Shown one piece after another: positions 55,683-64,000 of a DNA stretch of 64,000 nucleotides (position 1 is the first letter of the stretch; each line of letters begins with the position of its first letter). The translations under genes and the position numbers were made by a program. The stretch is taken from assembly GCA_019096155.1 (NCBI GenBank), contig JAHCVI010000003.1, positions 4,650,001 through 4,714,000 on the forward strand, written 5' to 3'. The DNA is from Staphylotrichum longicolle (taxonomy: Eukaryota > Ascomycota > Sordariomycetes > Sordariales > Chaetomiaceae). The notes under the pieces were generated by a model. It had not been told where the DNA came from. It worked only from the letters and a program-made list of their open reading frames with translations, and did no database searches.

Positions 55683-57590
55683 ATGCGGCTCATCAACACA
55701 CAGACCTTCGAGTTGAAGGACTTTGGCGTCGACCCCCCACCCTATGCCATCCTTTCGCATACATGGGGCAAGGGGGAGGTCACATTCCAGGAAATGGCCG
55801 ACTTGGACGCTGCACGGAAGAAGACAGGCTTCGCCAAAATCGAACAGTGTTGCCGGCAGGCGAGAAGTGACGGTTTTGACTGGGCTTGGGTCGACACATG
55901 CTGCATCGACAAGACGTCGAGCGCCGAACTCTCCGAGACCATCAACTCTATGTTCAGCTGGTACGGGCGCGCCATGAAATGCTACGCCTTGCTCAGCGAC
56001 GTGGTCGCCACACAGGACGAACTATTTCCACGGCCCGACCAGGAACCCTCCCCCGAGTTCCAGCTCGAATCCCCCTTGCGGTATCCCCGCCACAAGTCCG
56101 TCTTTTTCACGTCTCGGTGGTGGACCCGTGGATGGACGCTGCAGGAGCTTATCGCACCTCACGATGTCGAGTTTTACAGCCGTGACTGGAATTATCTGAC
56201 CAGCAAGCATGCCTGCAAGGAACTCATTGGCGGTGCATGCGGCATTGCTGTGTCTGTTTTGGACCAGTCCAGGGCCCTGGCCTCCTTCTGTGTGGCAGAG
56301 CGGATATCATGGGCGTCTCACCGGATAACCACCCGTGACGAGGACATGGCCTACTGTCTGCTCGGCCTCCTGGACGTCAACATGCCGTTGCTCTATGGCG
56401 AAGGCGCCCACAAAGCATTTCTGCGCCTGCAGCAGCACTTCCTGGCGGCGACGGAGGACTGGACCATCTTCCTGTGGGGGGCGAGGCATTCGCCAGCTAC
56501 CTTGCACGTGGCCGGACCGATTCGCGATGCTCGCGGCAGCGATCTACCTCGACTCGCATCTAATGTTGCTTCCATGTCACGGGCTCCGATTCACAACATC
56601 TTGGCCAGCTCTCCCAGCTCCTTCAGACCCGCGAGACTGTCGGAATGGCTGGGCTGGTCCAGTGCTGGCCAAAACGTGCTCGGGTCGGGAGAGCCGCCCC
56701 AGATCACCAGCCGCGGAGTTCGACTTTCCTTGTTTCTCAGAGAGGTCACCAGACAAGATCTAGATTGGGGGGCTTCACAGCTCTCTCGCTTGCTCAATGA
56801 CTTTTTCCATTGGTTGAACGTCGATTATCCACACTTCGCTCACTGGGTGCGGCCCACTCTGGAGAACCTCGCACATCCCCTCTTCTTGGGCGCTTTTCCG
56901 ATCACCAGCACGGATCGGGTCCCACTCCTGCCTTGTGTCCTCTTGATTCCCGTCGACAGCTTTGAGCCCAGCTCCACTGCCTTGAAGCTGCCGGTTGGCA
57001 TAGGGACGGGGGGAGCCCGCACTTTCGTCAGGCTGATGGCTTTCATCTACGACATTCCTGCCCCGGAGCTCGCCGACAAAGGATGGAACCTCACGACCTG
57101 CTACATCAAAATGCAGACAGAGTTGGAGAACCGTCAGAGCCAACAGCCCCGACAATATAATCGGTTTCTGAGTAGCCGCTGGCCGCTAATCTGGTCGTGG
57201 CGCACACCGAAACCTGACATTCCCTCCAAGAGCATCACGGCGCGCTTCCGGGGCAGCGACGAGCTTGGAGCGCGCCATTCCCTGCATTTGAGCACCACCG
57301 AGACGTTTCCCGGGTGCCTGATTCGGCTCGCGGTACGAGCAGGTTACTACTGGCTGGATGTCCAGGCGGGCAACCGCGTGGACTTGAAGACTCAGGCGGC
57401 ACGGCTCTCAAAGATGGACCTTAGCAGGTTGTGGGTCGAAACCACAAGGGAGACAGGCCCCGTTTGCGAGGAGCGAGTCGACTTTGAATCCAAGTCGCTT
57501 CTCATCACGCTCTGGATCAAGCAATCAAGTCGTTTGTTTGCGAAGGATTGGTACAAGATGTACTTGGCCATCGTCGAGAGGAGGGGCTGA
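55683..57590 (+). CDS. HET-domain protein (heterokaryon-incompatibility type)
   Basis: Single exon, 635 residues. It starts MRLINTQTFELKDFG and continues PPYAILSHTWGKGEVTF, the HET block 1. KTGFAKIEQCCRQARSDG with FDWAWVDTCCIDKTSSAELS is block 2, and FFTSRWWTRGWTLQELIAP is block 3. AYCLLGLLDVNMPLLYGEGA ends the domain region at about residue 250. HET domains are TIR-like folds that trigger cell death after non-self fusion or when activated by NLR partners. The C-terminal ~380 residues have no recognised domain (MDLSRLWVETTRE near the end). No NACHT or WD repeats on the same chain, so it belongs to the short HET class that may need a partner. All parts open, no defects. Confidence 0.9.
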   Translation: MRLINTQTFELKDFGVDPPPYAILSHTWGKGEVTFQEMADLDAARKKTGFAKIEQCCRQARSDGFDWAWVDTCCIDKTSSAELSETINSMFSWYGRAMKCYALLSDVVATQDELFPRPDQEPSPEFQLESPLRYPRHKSVFFTSRWWTRGWTLQELIAPHDVEFYSRDWNYLTSKHACKELIGGACGIAVSVLDQSRALASFCVAERISWASHRITTRDEDMAYCLLGLLDVNMPLLYGEGAHKAFLRLQQHFLAATEDWTIFLWGARHSPATLHVAGPIRDARGSDLPRLASNVASMSRAPIHNILASSPSSFRPARLSEWLGWSSAGQNVLGSGEPPQITSRGVRLSLFLREVTRQDLDWGASQLSRLLNDFFHWLNVDYPHFAHWVRPTLENLAHPLFLGAFPITSTDRVPLLPCVLLIPVDSFEPSSTALKLPVGIGTGGARTFVRLMAFIYDIPAPELADKGWNLTTCYIKMQTELENRQSQQPRQYNRFLSSRWPLIWSWRTPKPDIPSKSITARFRGSDELGARHSLHLSTTETFPGCLIRLAVRAGYYWLDVQAGNRVDLKTQAARLSKMDLSRLWVETTRETGPVCEERVDFESKSLLITLWIKQSSRLFAKDWYKMYLAIVERRG

Positions 57591-57939
57591 CGGGCATCCC
57601 GAGATCACGAATGCCCCCCGGCGTGTTTGTCGGGGCTCTCCAGTCACATTGCACGTTAGCATCGCCCGGTGGCATCAACTCTTGGTTCATTTACAACAAC
57701 AGGCTAAACCTCCCCAGGGCCACGTTGTATCTGGGCATGGCATGGAATTGGTCCACATGACGGAAGGTACCTTGCGAAATCTTGGCCTTTTCCAGATTTC
57801 GGTATTTGACGGTTGCACGGGCTGGCGGTTGTCATGTCCAGTTTATAGAGCGGCCCGCCAACTCTTTGGCCACCTCTTCTATCACCTACGGCAACTCGAT
57901 TCTCGAACACAACTCGAGCCCTGACAACACACAGCCAAT
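57591..57939. other. Short intergenic promoter of the AA9 gene
   Basis: 349 nt between the HET stop and the AA9 start on the same strand; no gene. Confidence 0.5.
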
Positions 57940-58763
57940 ATGAAGGCCCTCACGACGCTGCTGCTCATGGCAGCGACTGCTGATGCTCACTGTAAGTGGC
58001 GTGGCCGCATTCACTGGCTTTCCCACCACGGCAACTAACCGCAGGAGACCGCTTCTCCAAACTCATCGTCAACGGCGTCGCCGAGGAGAAGGAATGGACC
58101 TCTGTCCGGCAGACCAAGAACTTCCAGGGCAATCAGGGCGTGACCGACGTCAACAGCCAGGACATTCGCTGCTTCCAAAACAAGCCCGGCACGTCGACCG
58201 CCACCGTTGCGGCCGGCGACAAGCTGGGGTTCGTCGCCATGTCTGCCGTCACTCACTTTGGCCCCGTCTCGTTCTACATGGCGCGGGTGCCCGAGGGGCG
58301 GGATATCAACACCTGGGACGCGGCCGGCAATGTGTGGTTCAAGGTGGCCGAGATCTCGGCAGTGCCGAGCGCGGGCGGCGCTCTCACCTCTGGTGAAGCG
58401 ACGTGGCCTGCGTACAGTATGCTCACTTCCCACCGCTTTCCATTCACCTTTGGCAAAGGCCAGAGTTATTGACAGCCTGCAGACAAGAAATCCGTCGAAT
58501 TCACCGTCCCCAAGAGCGTCCCAAGCGGCAAGTACCTCGTCCGCGTGGAGAGCATCGCGCTGCACCAGGCGCAGAGTGCGGGCGGCGCGCAGATCTACCT
58601 GTCGTGTGCGCAGGTCGAGATCACGGGCGGCGGCAACGGCAATCCCAGCCCGCTGGTCGCGTTCCCGGGTGCGTACCGGTCGAGCGATCCGGGCCTGCTG
58701 TGGTCGTATTATCCCGTGCGGACCAGCTACAAGGCGCCGGGGCCAGATGTGTGGCAGGGGTAG
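57940..58763 (+). CDS. AA9 lytic polysaccharide monooxygenase, secreted
   Basis: Copper enzyme that cleaves cellulose oxidatively. Exons 57940..57991, 58048..58416 and 58483..58763 (introns of 56 and 66 nt) give 233 residues. Signal peptide is residues 1-16; the mature chain begins at His17, the N-terminal copper ligand, followed by YRFSKLIVNGV. The second histidine is His87 in AVTHFGPVSFYMARV, and the axial Tyr region reads GAQIYLSCAQVEI near the end. Intron 1 follows the His codon directly. No carbohydrate-binding module or linker: a single-domain enzyme ending PGPDVWQG. It would supply cello-oligosaccharides to beta-glucosidases such as the GH3 enzyme at 1130-3390. Confidence 0.93.
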
Positions 58764-59819
58764 ACATGGACAGGATGTCAGAGAGTCGTGGGACGTTTTA
58801 GGGGAAAGCATCAGACGTCCTTCGAGGCGATTCACAGGTTTTGATGCCTCTACTGTGCCACAAGTGGAGCATCATCGCTGAGCAGACAACCTACTTCTCA
58901 GTTCCTTCGTTGCCCATCATCCGATATCACATCGCGCTTGGCCTGTTTGCATCTAGCATTTTTGGTGCGTGTCTCGTCCAGTCTGTCCGTGGTTCCGTTC
59001 TACGATCGAAGTTACCCCCACGGCCGAGTCGGTACCTTAAGCAACAATCTGCCGTATCGAACTACCGGTTCGGAAGATTATGACTTGTTAAGTCCGCCAA
59101 TAGTTGTGAAGGTTCGCAACATTTACCCGCTGCGCGCTCATGTACCCCAGATATTACCGCCTTCAAGACGCGGCAGTATGGCAGTCGACTCGCTACAGTT
59201 CGAAGAAACGAAGACTTCGAGAAAGACAGTGATGGTTTGAACGCCTCCTCCCTGCCGGTCGTTGACATATGGTTGCACCGCACCGATTGGGCGACTTGGA
59301 TCTTGTTTGGCTGGTTCCACTTCATGAGTTTGAACGTCTTGGTCAACACATACGGCATGGCTGAGCTCAATGTTCCGTGCTTCTACTCTCACTCTCCTAC
59401 ACGTTGCTTTCATTATCGGTGTTGTAGAAGGGCAGGTTGGACCGTGGCCAATTGGGTCCTGGGAATGTCAGGACAGAGATTGAGATTGGCTCATTATTGG
59501 AGACCTTGAAGACGCTGATTTAGATCGGGCTCCCTCTTGCTTTTCTCATCTTGAGTTTCTTTCTGCCCTCTTCGAGCCATTGAGTTCTCTTTCTGCCGCT
59601 GCCCTGCTGTTCTCATGTTACCTGCCGTTGTCTGCATACTAGTACCCTACAAAGCACTCGCGTGCATGTCGACCCCTGAAGTCCGGAAAAGGGGGCTAGC
59701 TGTGGGCCGTGATGACGACACGACCCGTCATCACGACCAAGACAGCCACTTAGATACAAGTCCGACATCATCAACCTGCAGGTGCAGGCTACACTAGACT
59801 GAACACCCGCACCGCAACC
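58764..59819. other. Intergenic
   Basis: About 1 kb without a recognisable gene on either strand; the right end is the probable leader of the metallo-beta-lactamase gene. Confidence 0.4.
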
Positions 59820-59964
59820 ATGGAGTATTTTATGTCCCAAGAGGAGTACGAGCGCAGGCTGCAGCAGGAGGAACAGGAGAAGCAGCGCAAAAGCACCGAA
59901 CCCAAGTCTGCATCACTTCCGCCAGAGACAAAACAGCAGAAACAACAACAAGAACGACAACAAG

Positions 59965-60142
59965 ATGTCTCAACCCACGACCTCCCCCAAGCCCATCCGC
60001 GAGGCAACCCACCCGCCCCTCGTCCTCAACCACCTCAAGCGCATCCCGCTCCTCCGCACCGCCACTCACCACCCCCGCACCCGAGCCCACCCTCCCGCTC
60101 AAGCAAAGCCGAGCCCACCCCGCCAACCCCCAAAATCCCGGT

Positions 60143-60175
<33 letters not shown>

Positions 60176-61088
60176 GGCTCCGTCTTCTTCATCGGCAACG
60201 CCACCACCATCATCAACTTCAACGACACGGTCCGCATCCTGACCGACCCCAACTTCCTCCACGCCGGCGACCACGTGCACCTGGGCGTCCTCAAGGACCC
60301 CATCGTCCCCGACCTGGGCTCGCTGCCGCCCGTCGACGTGATCCTGCTCTCCATTACCACGAAGACCACTTCGACCGGGAGGTCGAGGCCGCGCTGAGCC
60401 GGGACGTGCCCATCGTCACGACGCCGCACGCCAAGGCGTGCTTGACGGAGAAGAAGCCCGCCGGGGAGGGGTTCAATCGGGTGGTGGCGCGTGGCGGAGT
60501 GGAGGGGGTGTGATGCCCGTTGAGACTGAGGGCAGAAAGCAGGGGGTGGTCGGGGTGGAAGGCAAGAAGAAAGAGGCGGTCAGGGTGACGGCCATGCCGG
60601 GCAAGCATGTCCCCCCCGGCCCGCTGGCGGCGATCAATGAACTGCTCGGGGCGGTGCCGCCGACGAATGGGTGGTTGGTGGAGCTGGGGTGGCTGGGGCC
60701 CGGAGCGAGCGACGACGAGGATGGGTTTGAGACGGGATACAGGATCTACATCTCGGGCGACACGCTGATGGTGGATGAGCTGAAGGAGATCCCGGAGAGG
60801 CTGCGCGGGGACAAGATCGACTTGATGCTGGTGCATCTGGGCGGGACGACGATCCCCGGCCCCAACATGCCGCTGCTGATGGTCACGATGGATGCGGTGC
60901 AGGGGGTGCAGTTGATGCGGCTTGTTGATCCGGACGTGACGGTGCCGATTCACTTTGACGACTACGACGTGTTTTGCTCGTCGTTGGATGATTTCAAGGA
61001 GGAGGTCAAGGCGGCAGGGTTTGGGGATCGTGTGGTCTACTTGGACCGAGGCGATGAGTATAAGTTTGCTGTGCGACAGGCTCTGTGA
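59965..61088 (+). pseudogene. Metallo-beta-lactamase-fold hydrolase with several frame breaks
   Basis: The protein is spread over frames. From ATG 59965: SQPTTSPKPIREATHPPLVL to a stop at 60141. Then, one frame on, SNGSVFFIGNATTIINFN, TVRILTDPNFLHAGDHVHLG, LPPVDVILLS to 60352. Then HYHEDHFDREVEAALSRDVP (60352 onwards, the metal-binding HxHxDH) to a stop at 60511. Then TAMPGKHVPPGPLAAINELL, YRIYISGDTLMVDE, VPIHFDDYDVF to TGA 61088. The order matches fungal metallo-beta-lactamase-like (UlaG/NAPE-PLD-type) proteins. The shifts at 60347-60352 and 60503-60512 each equal one missing base. An alternative upstream start at 59820 (MEYFMSQEEYERRLQ) opens a different frame. The metal ligands HxHxDH, the Asp in ISGD and the His in PIHFDD are all present, so the gene may be functional if the shifts are errors. 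Confidence 0.6.
60143..60172 (+). repeat. (AGC)10 trinucleotide repeat
   Basis: Ten uninterrupted AGC units, read as polyserine in the metallo-beta-lactamase frame and as polyalanine in another. It sits at one of the frame changes of that gene. Confidence 0.95.
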
Positions 61089-61469
61089 TGATGGCCTGAG
61101 TGCCCCTCTCTACCTGCCAGTCAAGATGCAGTCCGATCATGACAAAAGAAGAAGGGGAAAAGAGAAAACACAAAACTCCTGTGCTCAGAAATCGATAATG
61201 ATCCATAATGCCAACCCCCTGAGGATGATACCGTTTTTTAAGAGCCTTTCTCAAGTCACATAAGCAGATTACGCCAGGAGGAGGCAATGACGTGTCATTG
61301 AACGTTAACCACCTCCTAGGCAAAGCTGGCAGATACTAACTCAATCAACACAATCGTTACCTCGCCGTTTCTTAGCCGGAAACCCAAACCTCGAGAAAGC
61401 GAGTGAGGTATTTGTAAGTAATGGTATTTCTGCTTCGTATTCTTGGTTGTCTTGCTCTTCCTCTTCCTC
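61089..61469. other. Intergenic between convergent genes
   Basis: No gene recognised. Confidence 0.4.
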
Positions 61470-64000
61470 TCAGCACCCTATAACCTTCTCCGTCACCCTG
61501 ACCACCACTGACTCGATCTCTTTGTGCTCCGCAACCTTCGCGATACTTGAACACTCTCCCTCAGACTCCATCGCCACGGCCGAGTCGACCCTCTGGGCGG
61601 CGACAGCGGCGGGGGTCTCCTTCTCCGTGCTATCGGCGTCCCCGTCCTTCCCGATCTCCCGAGCCATCCGGCCAGCCTCGACATGCCACTTCTTCATCTC
61701 GTCGCGGAACTTTAGCATGTCCTTGGTCAACAGGTGCGTCTCTCCCCACTCTGCTAGCAAATGGTCGCACAGGGCGTCGAGCAGCGTCCAGCACTCGTCG
61801 AACCGGTCAAAGCTGTAAAGCAAGCGCCCGATGTTGGCAAGCCTCTGCAAGAACTCCTCATTGAACCGCCCGTCATCGCTGTCCAGGCGCTGGATCAGTT
61901 CCCGCAGCAGCCGTTGCCGCTTCTCTTCCTCGTCAGGCGGCGCATCGAGCAGCCCGAACGCAACCGCCCGCGTCGGCTCCACGGGGCCGGGGAAGGCATG
62001 GGCCATGGTGCTGATGCCCTTGCGCATGACTAGAATGGCGCCGGCCACGTCGCCCTGCCGCTCCAGGCACACGGCGAGGTGGCGATGGAAGGGCCCGCAG
62101 ACGGTGAAGGGAATGTGTTCCCACGTGTCTTCGACCCGCTCGGCGTGGTCGACAATGTCGCGCAGCGAGGGCGTCACCTCCTCGGGCGGAGAGTGCTGGG
62201 ACAAAGCCTCGGTGATACGCGCGAGGCAGGCTATGGTGTCCCCAAACTGATACCCTGAGAGTTCTCTGTGAGAGAGCGTCTCTATGGCCAGGCGGACCGC
62301 GTCGTCGAACCGTCCTTCCGCGGCCATACTCTCGGCGTGGGCGGCTATGCTCTGCGCTCCGGAGGTCCACTGCGCGTAGTCGGACCAGAATGCGTGCGCC
62401 AGCTTGTCATACAGGGTCTCTGTGATAAGCGTCGCTTCGCTCACTCGGCCCAGAGCTCGAAGAATCCTGACATATTGAAACTGGCATTCGACAACCAGCG
62501 GGTTGACACGGCCGTGGACGTTCTGGGCCTGCTCGATAACCTCCCTGAACATGACCTCGGCTTTTTCCAAGTCTCCTTGCTTGAGAGCATAGCTGGCCAG
62601 CCACGACCGGCTGCGGATGGTGACGCGGTCCCCGGGCCCAAGTATCTTGTCTGCCACGTTCACTATCTTCTCCTGCAGCGCCAGCACCACGGCCGTATCC
62701 TTGGAGCCGCGAGTTTGCCAAGTGGAAATGAGATGCGAGCAGACGGACACCCACAGCCTTGTGGAGGGCACGTCGTCGGGCTCCTCGTTGGTCAAAAACT
62801 CGATGTGGCCGTCCAGGTCGCCCATATGCAGCTCGTGCCCGGTTGGAGGGTGGACAAGGCAGACGACCATGATCTTCAAGAAGCGCCTTTTCCACGCATC
62901 CAAGGTTCCGGACCGCGATAGCCAGTTATGTGTGCAGTAGCGCACCAGCGGGTGCATCTTGAGGACGCCGTCCTTTGCCGTGGGTGTCACCATCGAGTAC
63001 TTTCGCAGCACGTCCAAATCCTGCTCCAACTCTTCGGCAGCTTCGTCGTGGGGTTCCACATCTGTGTCTTCGTCGTCCTTGGGTTTGCCGAAAACAGGTA
63101 GAAATTCATGTATGAGCGCATCTTTGGCCTCTGATAACGCTTCCCTGTTGAGTCCCTCTTTGATTTGCTCCTTCATCATCCCAGGCCACATGCGAATCGA
63201 CTTGCCCGTAAGCTTCGTCATGTTGGACTTGAGAGATTTCTTCGGCTTCCCAGCCTTCGCTTTTTTGGTCTCTTGTTTGGAACCATCCTTGTTCTTTTCT
63301 TCCCTTGCGTCCTTCTCCGGCGTGGCCCAAAGTTCCCAAATGCCGTCTTGCACCCCGCCCTCTATCGACCTTTGCTGGAGGAGGCGTCTGCCGACCTTGA
63401 CGCGCGAAAGCAAGGAGCTTACGGAGGACGGCAGGACGTCCCTAAAGGTAAAATCAGGGAGGTAACGCTCGATGTCCTTCATGTAAAGGGGCTTCAATGC
63501 CCATTCCGGGATGGACTGGGGGCTGAAGAAGCTCATCAACGATAAGAGGTCGACCGCCGAAGGCCTCTCCTGCTGCATCTGCTCCAGCGTGATGCTCCAC
63601 GTGCCGAAAACCGAGTTGGAGCTGGTCTGGTACCGGCGGAGCTCGTCGTACTCCCACTCGAGCAGCACTCCTCGCTTTTCGTTTCCCGCCCGAAACATAT
63701 CCGCGTAGTCTCGCACCGACACACGGCCGGCGCGGCTGTTGATGTAGGCTGCCGCTTGGGAAATAGCCAGCGGCATGAACTCGAGGAGGCGGACTACTTC
63801 CTCGGCCTCCTCTCTCTCGCAGCGCTCCTCAAGCTTGACCTGGAACATCTCCACCGCTGCCTCCTCGCCCAGGTCGGGCACGAGATAGATTGAGTTCTTG
63901 ACGCCTTCAGTCAGTCGTTCGGCGGCCTTGACATCCCGGGACGTGATCAGCGTGAAGCCGTTGCTACTGATGGACAGCAGCTTCCGCAGCTTGGGGTCAT
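61470..64000 (-). CDS. STAND/NLR-like protein, NB-ARC C-terminal half plus TPR-type repeats (5' end outside window)
   Basis: Open without a stop from the right edge to TGA 61470; 843 codons visible. It begins inside a nucleotide-binding domain: GFTLITSRDVKAAERL (sensor region) and FMPLAISQAAAYI (the GxPLAL-type motif), then SITLEQMQQERPSAVDLLSLMSFFS, a winged-helix region typical of NB-ARC. A Lys/Glu-rich insert of about 70 residues (around 63180-63330: EEKNKDGSKQETKKAKAGKP) and KMHPLVRYCTHNWL lead to about 400 residues of helical repeats (LASYALKQGDLEKAEVMF, EGRFDDAVRLAIETL, RQGDVAGAILVMRKG, YSFDRFDECWTLLDAL) that look like TPRs. The effector end, P-loop and Walker B lie beyond the window. 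Fungal NLRs act in non-self recognition and programmed cell death; that role here is inferred. The C-terminus (ESVVVRVTEKVIGC) has no motif. Confidence 0.85.
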   Translation of the reverse strand, partial: DPKLRKLLSISSNGFTLITSRDVKAAERLTEGVKNSIYLVPDLGEEAAVEMFQVKLEERCEREEAEEVVRLLEFMPLAISQAAAYINSRAGRVSVRDYADMFRAGNEKRGVLLEWEYDELRRYQTSSNSVFGTWSITLEQMQQERPSAVDLLSLMSFFSPQSIPEWALKPLYMKDIERYLPDFTFRDVLPSSVSSLLSRVKVGRRLLQQRSIEGGVQDGIWELWATPEKDAREEKNKDGSKQETKKAKAGKPKKSLKSNMTKLTGKSIRMWPGMMKEQIKEGLNREALSEAKDALIHEFLPVFGKPKDDEDTDVEPHDEAAEELEQDLDVLRKYSMVTPTAKDGVLKMHPLVRYCTHNWLSRSGTLDAWKRRFLKIMVVCLVHPPTGHELHMGDLDGHIEFLTNEEPDDVPSTRLWVSVCSHLISTWQTRGSKDTAVVLALQEKIVNVADKILGPGDRVTIRSRSWLASYALKQGDLEKAEVMFREVIEQAQNVHGRVNPLVVECQFQYVRILRALGRVSEATLITETLYDKLAHAFWSDYAQWTSGAQSIAAHAESMAAEGRFDDAVRLAIETLSHRELSGYQFGDTIACLARITEALSQHSPPEEVTPSLRDIVDHAERVEDTWEHIPFTVCGPFHRHLAVCLERQGDVAGAILVMRKGISTMAHAFPGPVEPTRAVAFGLLDAPPDEEEKRQRLLRELIQRLDSDDGRFNEEFLQRLANIGRLLYSFDRFDECWTLLDALCDHLLAEWGETHLLTKDMLKFRDEMKKWHVEAGRMAREIGKDGDADSTEKETPAAVAAQRVDSAVAMESEGECSSIAKVAEHKEIESVVVRVTEKVIGC

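Overview
The window looks like nuclear DNA of a filamentous ascomycete, most probably a Sordariomycete close to the Sordariales/Chaetomiaceae. The grounds are: high GC in genes; many 50-75 nt introns with GT..AG ends and CTRAC-type branch sites; fungal-only families (HET domain, Zn2Cys6 regulator, AA9 lytic polysaccharide monooxygenase, BOS1, MIA40, WHI5-like, 'allergen'-type repeat protein, a 22-residue copper-metallothionein-like peptide); and compact genes on both strands with no operons. Species is not determinable from sequence alone. I found no tRNA, rRNA, CRISPR or intact transposon by eye.

Layout. 0-13 kb is rich in secreted products: a Kre9/Knh1-like wall protein (cut by the left edge), a GH3 beta-glucosidase, a mini hydrophobin-like peptide, an internally deleted SRPK-type kinase relic, a hotdog thioesterase, a pepsin-type protease, a Myb/SANT-like DNA-binding protein and a metallothionein. 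15-30 kb holds a six-exon Zn2Cys6 regulator and a core set: a frameshifted OM14-like outer-membrane protein, MIA40, a proline-rich unknown, thiamine pyrophosphokinase, the SNARE BOS1 and a MUP1-like permease. 31-47 kb holds a BTB protein with a Cys-rich tail, a WHI5-like G1/S repressor followed by an 18-bp satellite, a 1156-residue fungal protein with a C-terminal zinc-finger-like region, a small Cys-rich protein, an F-box-like protein and two divergent 'allergen'-family genes. 49-55 kb holds the ER P5A ATPase SPF1 and mitochondrial malate dehydrogenase, convergent. 55-64 kb holds a HET-domain protein, an AA9 LPMO, a metallo-beta-lactamase-fold gene with frame breaks, and a STAND/NLR-like protein cut by the right edge.

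Themes. GH3 and AA9 act in plant cell-wall degradation: AA9 cleaves cellulose oxidatively and GH3 releases glucose from the resulting oligosaccharides. MIA40, malate dehydrogenase and the OM14-like protein are mitochondrial. BOS1 and SPF1 serve the ER/Golgi. The HET and NLR-like genes lie within 8 kb of each other, which suggests a candidate allorecognition/immunity neighbourhood. Several less conserved genes (Myb/SANT-like, Zn2Cys6, OM14-like, metallo-beta-lactamase) carry one or more apparent frameshifts, whereas the strongly conserved genes are intact. Reads should decide whether this is assembly error or real decay.
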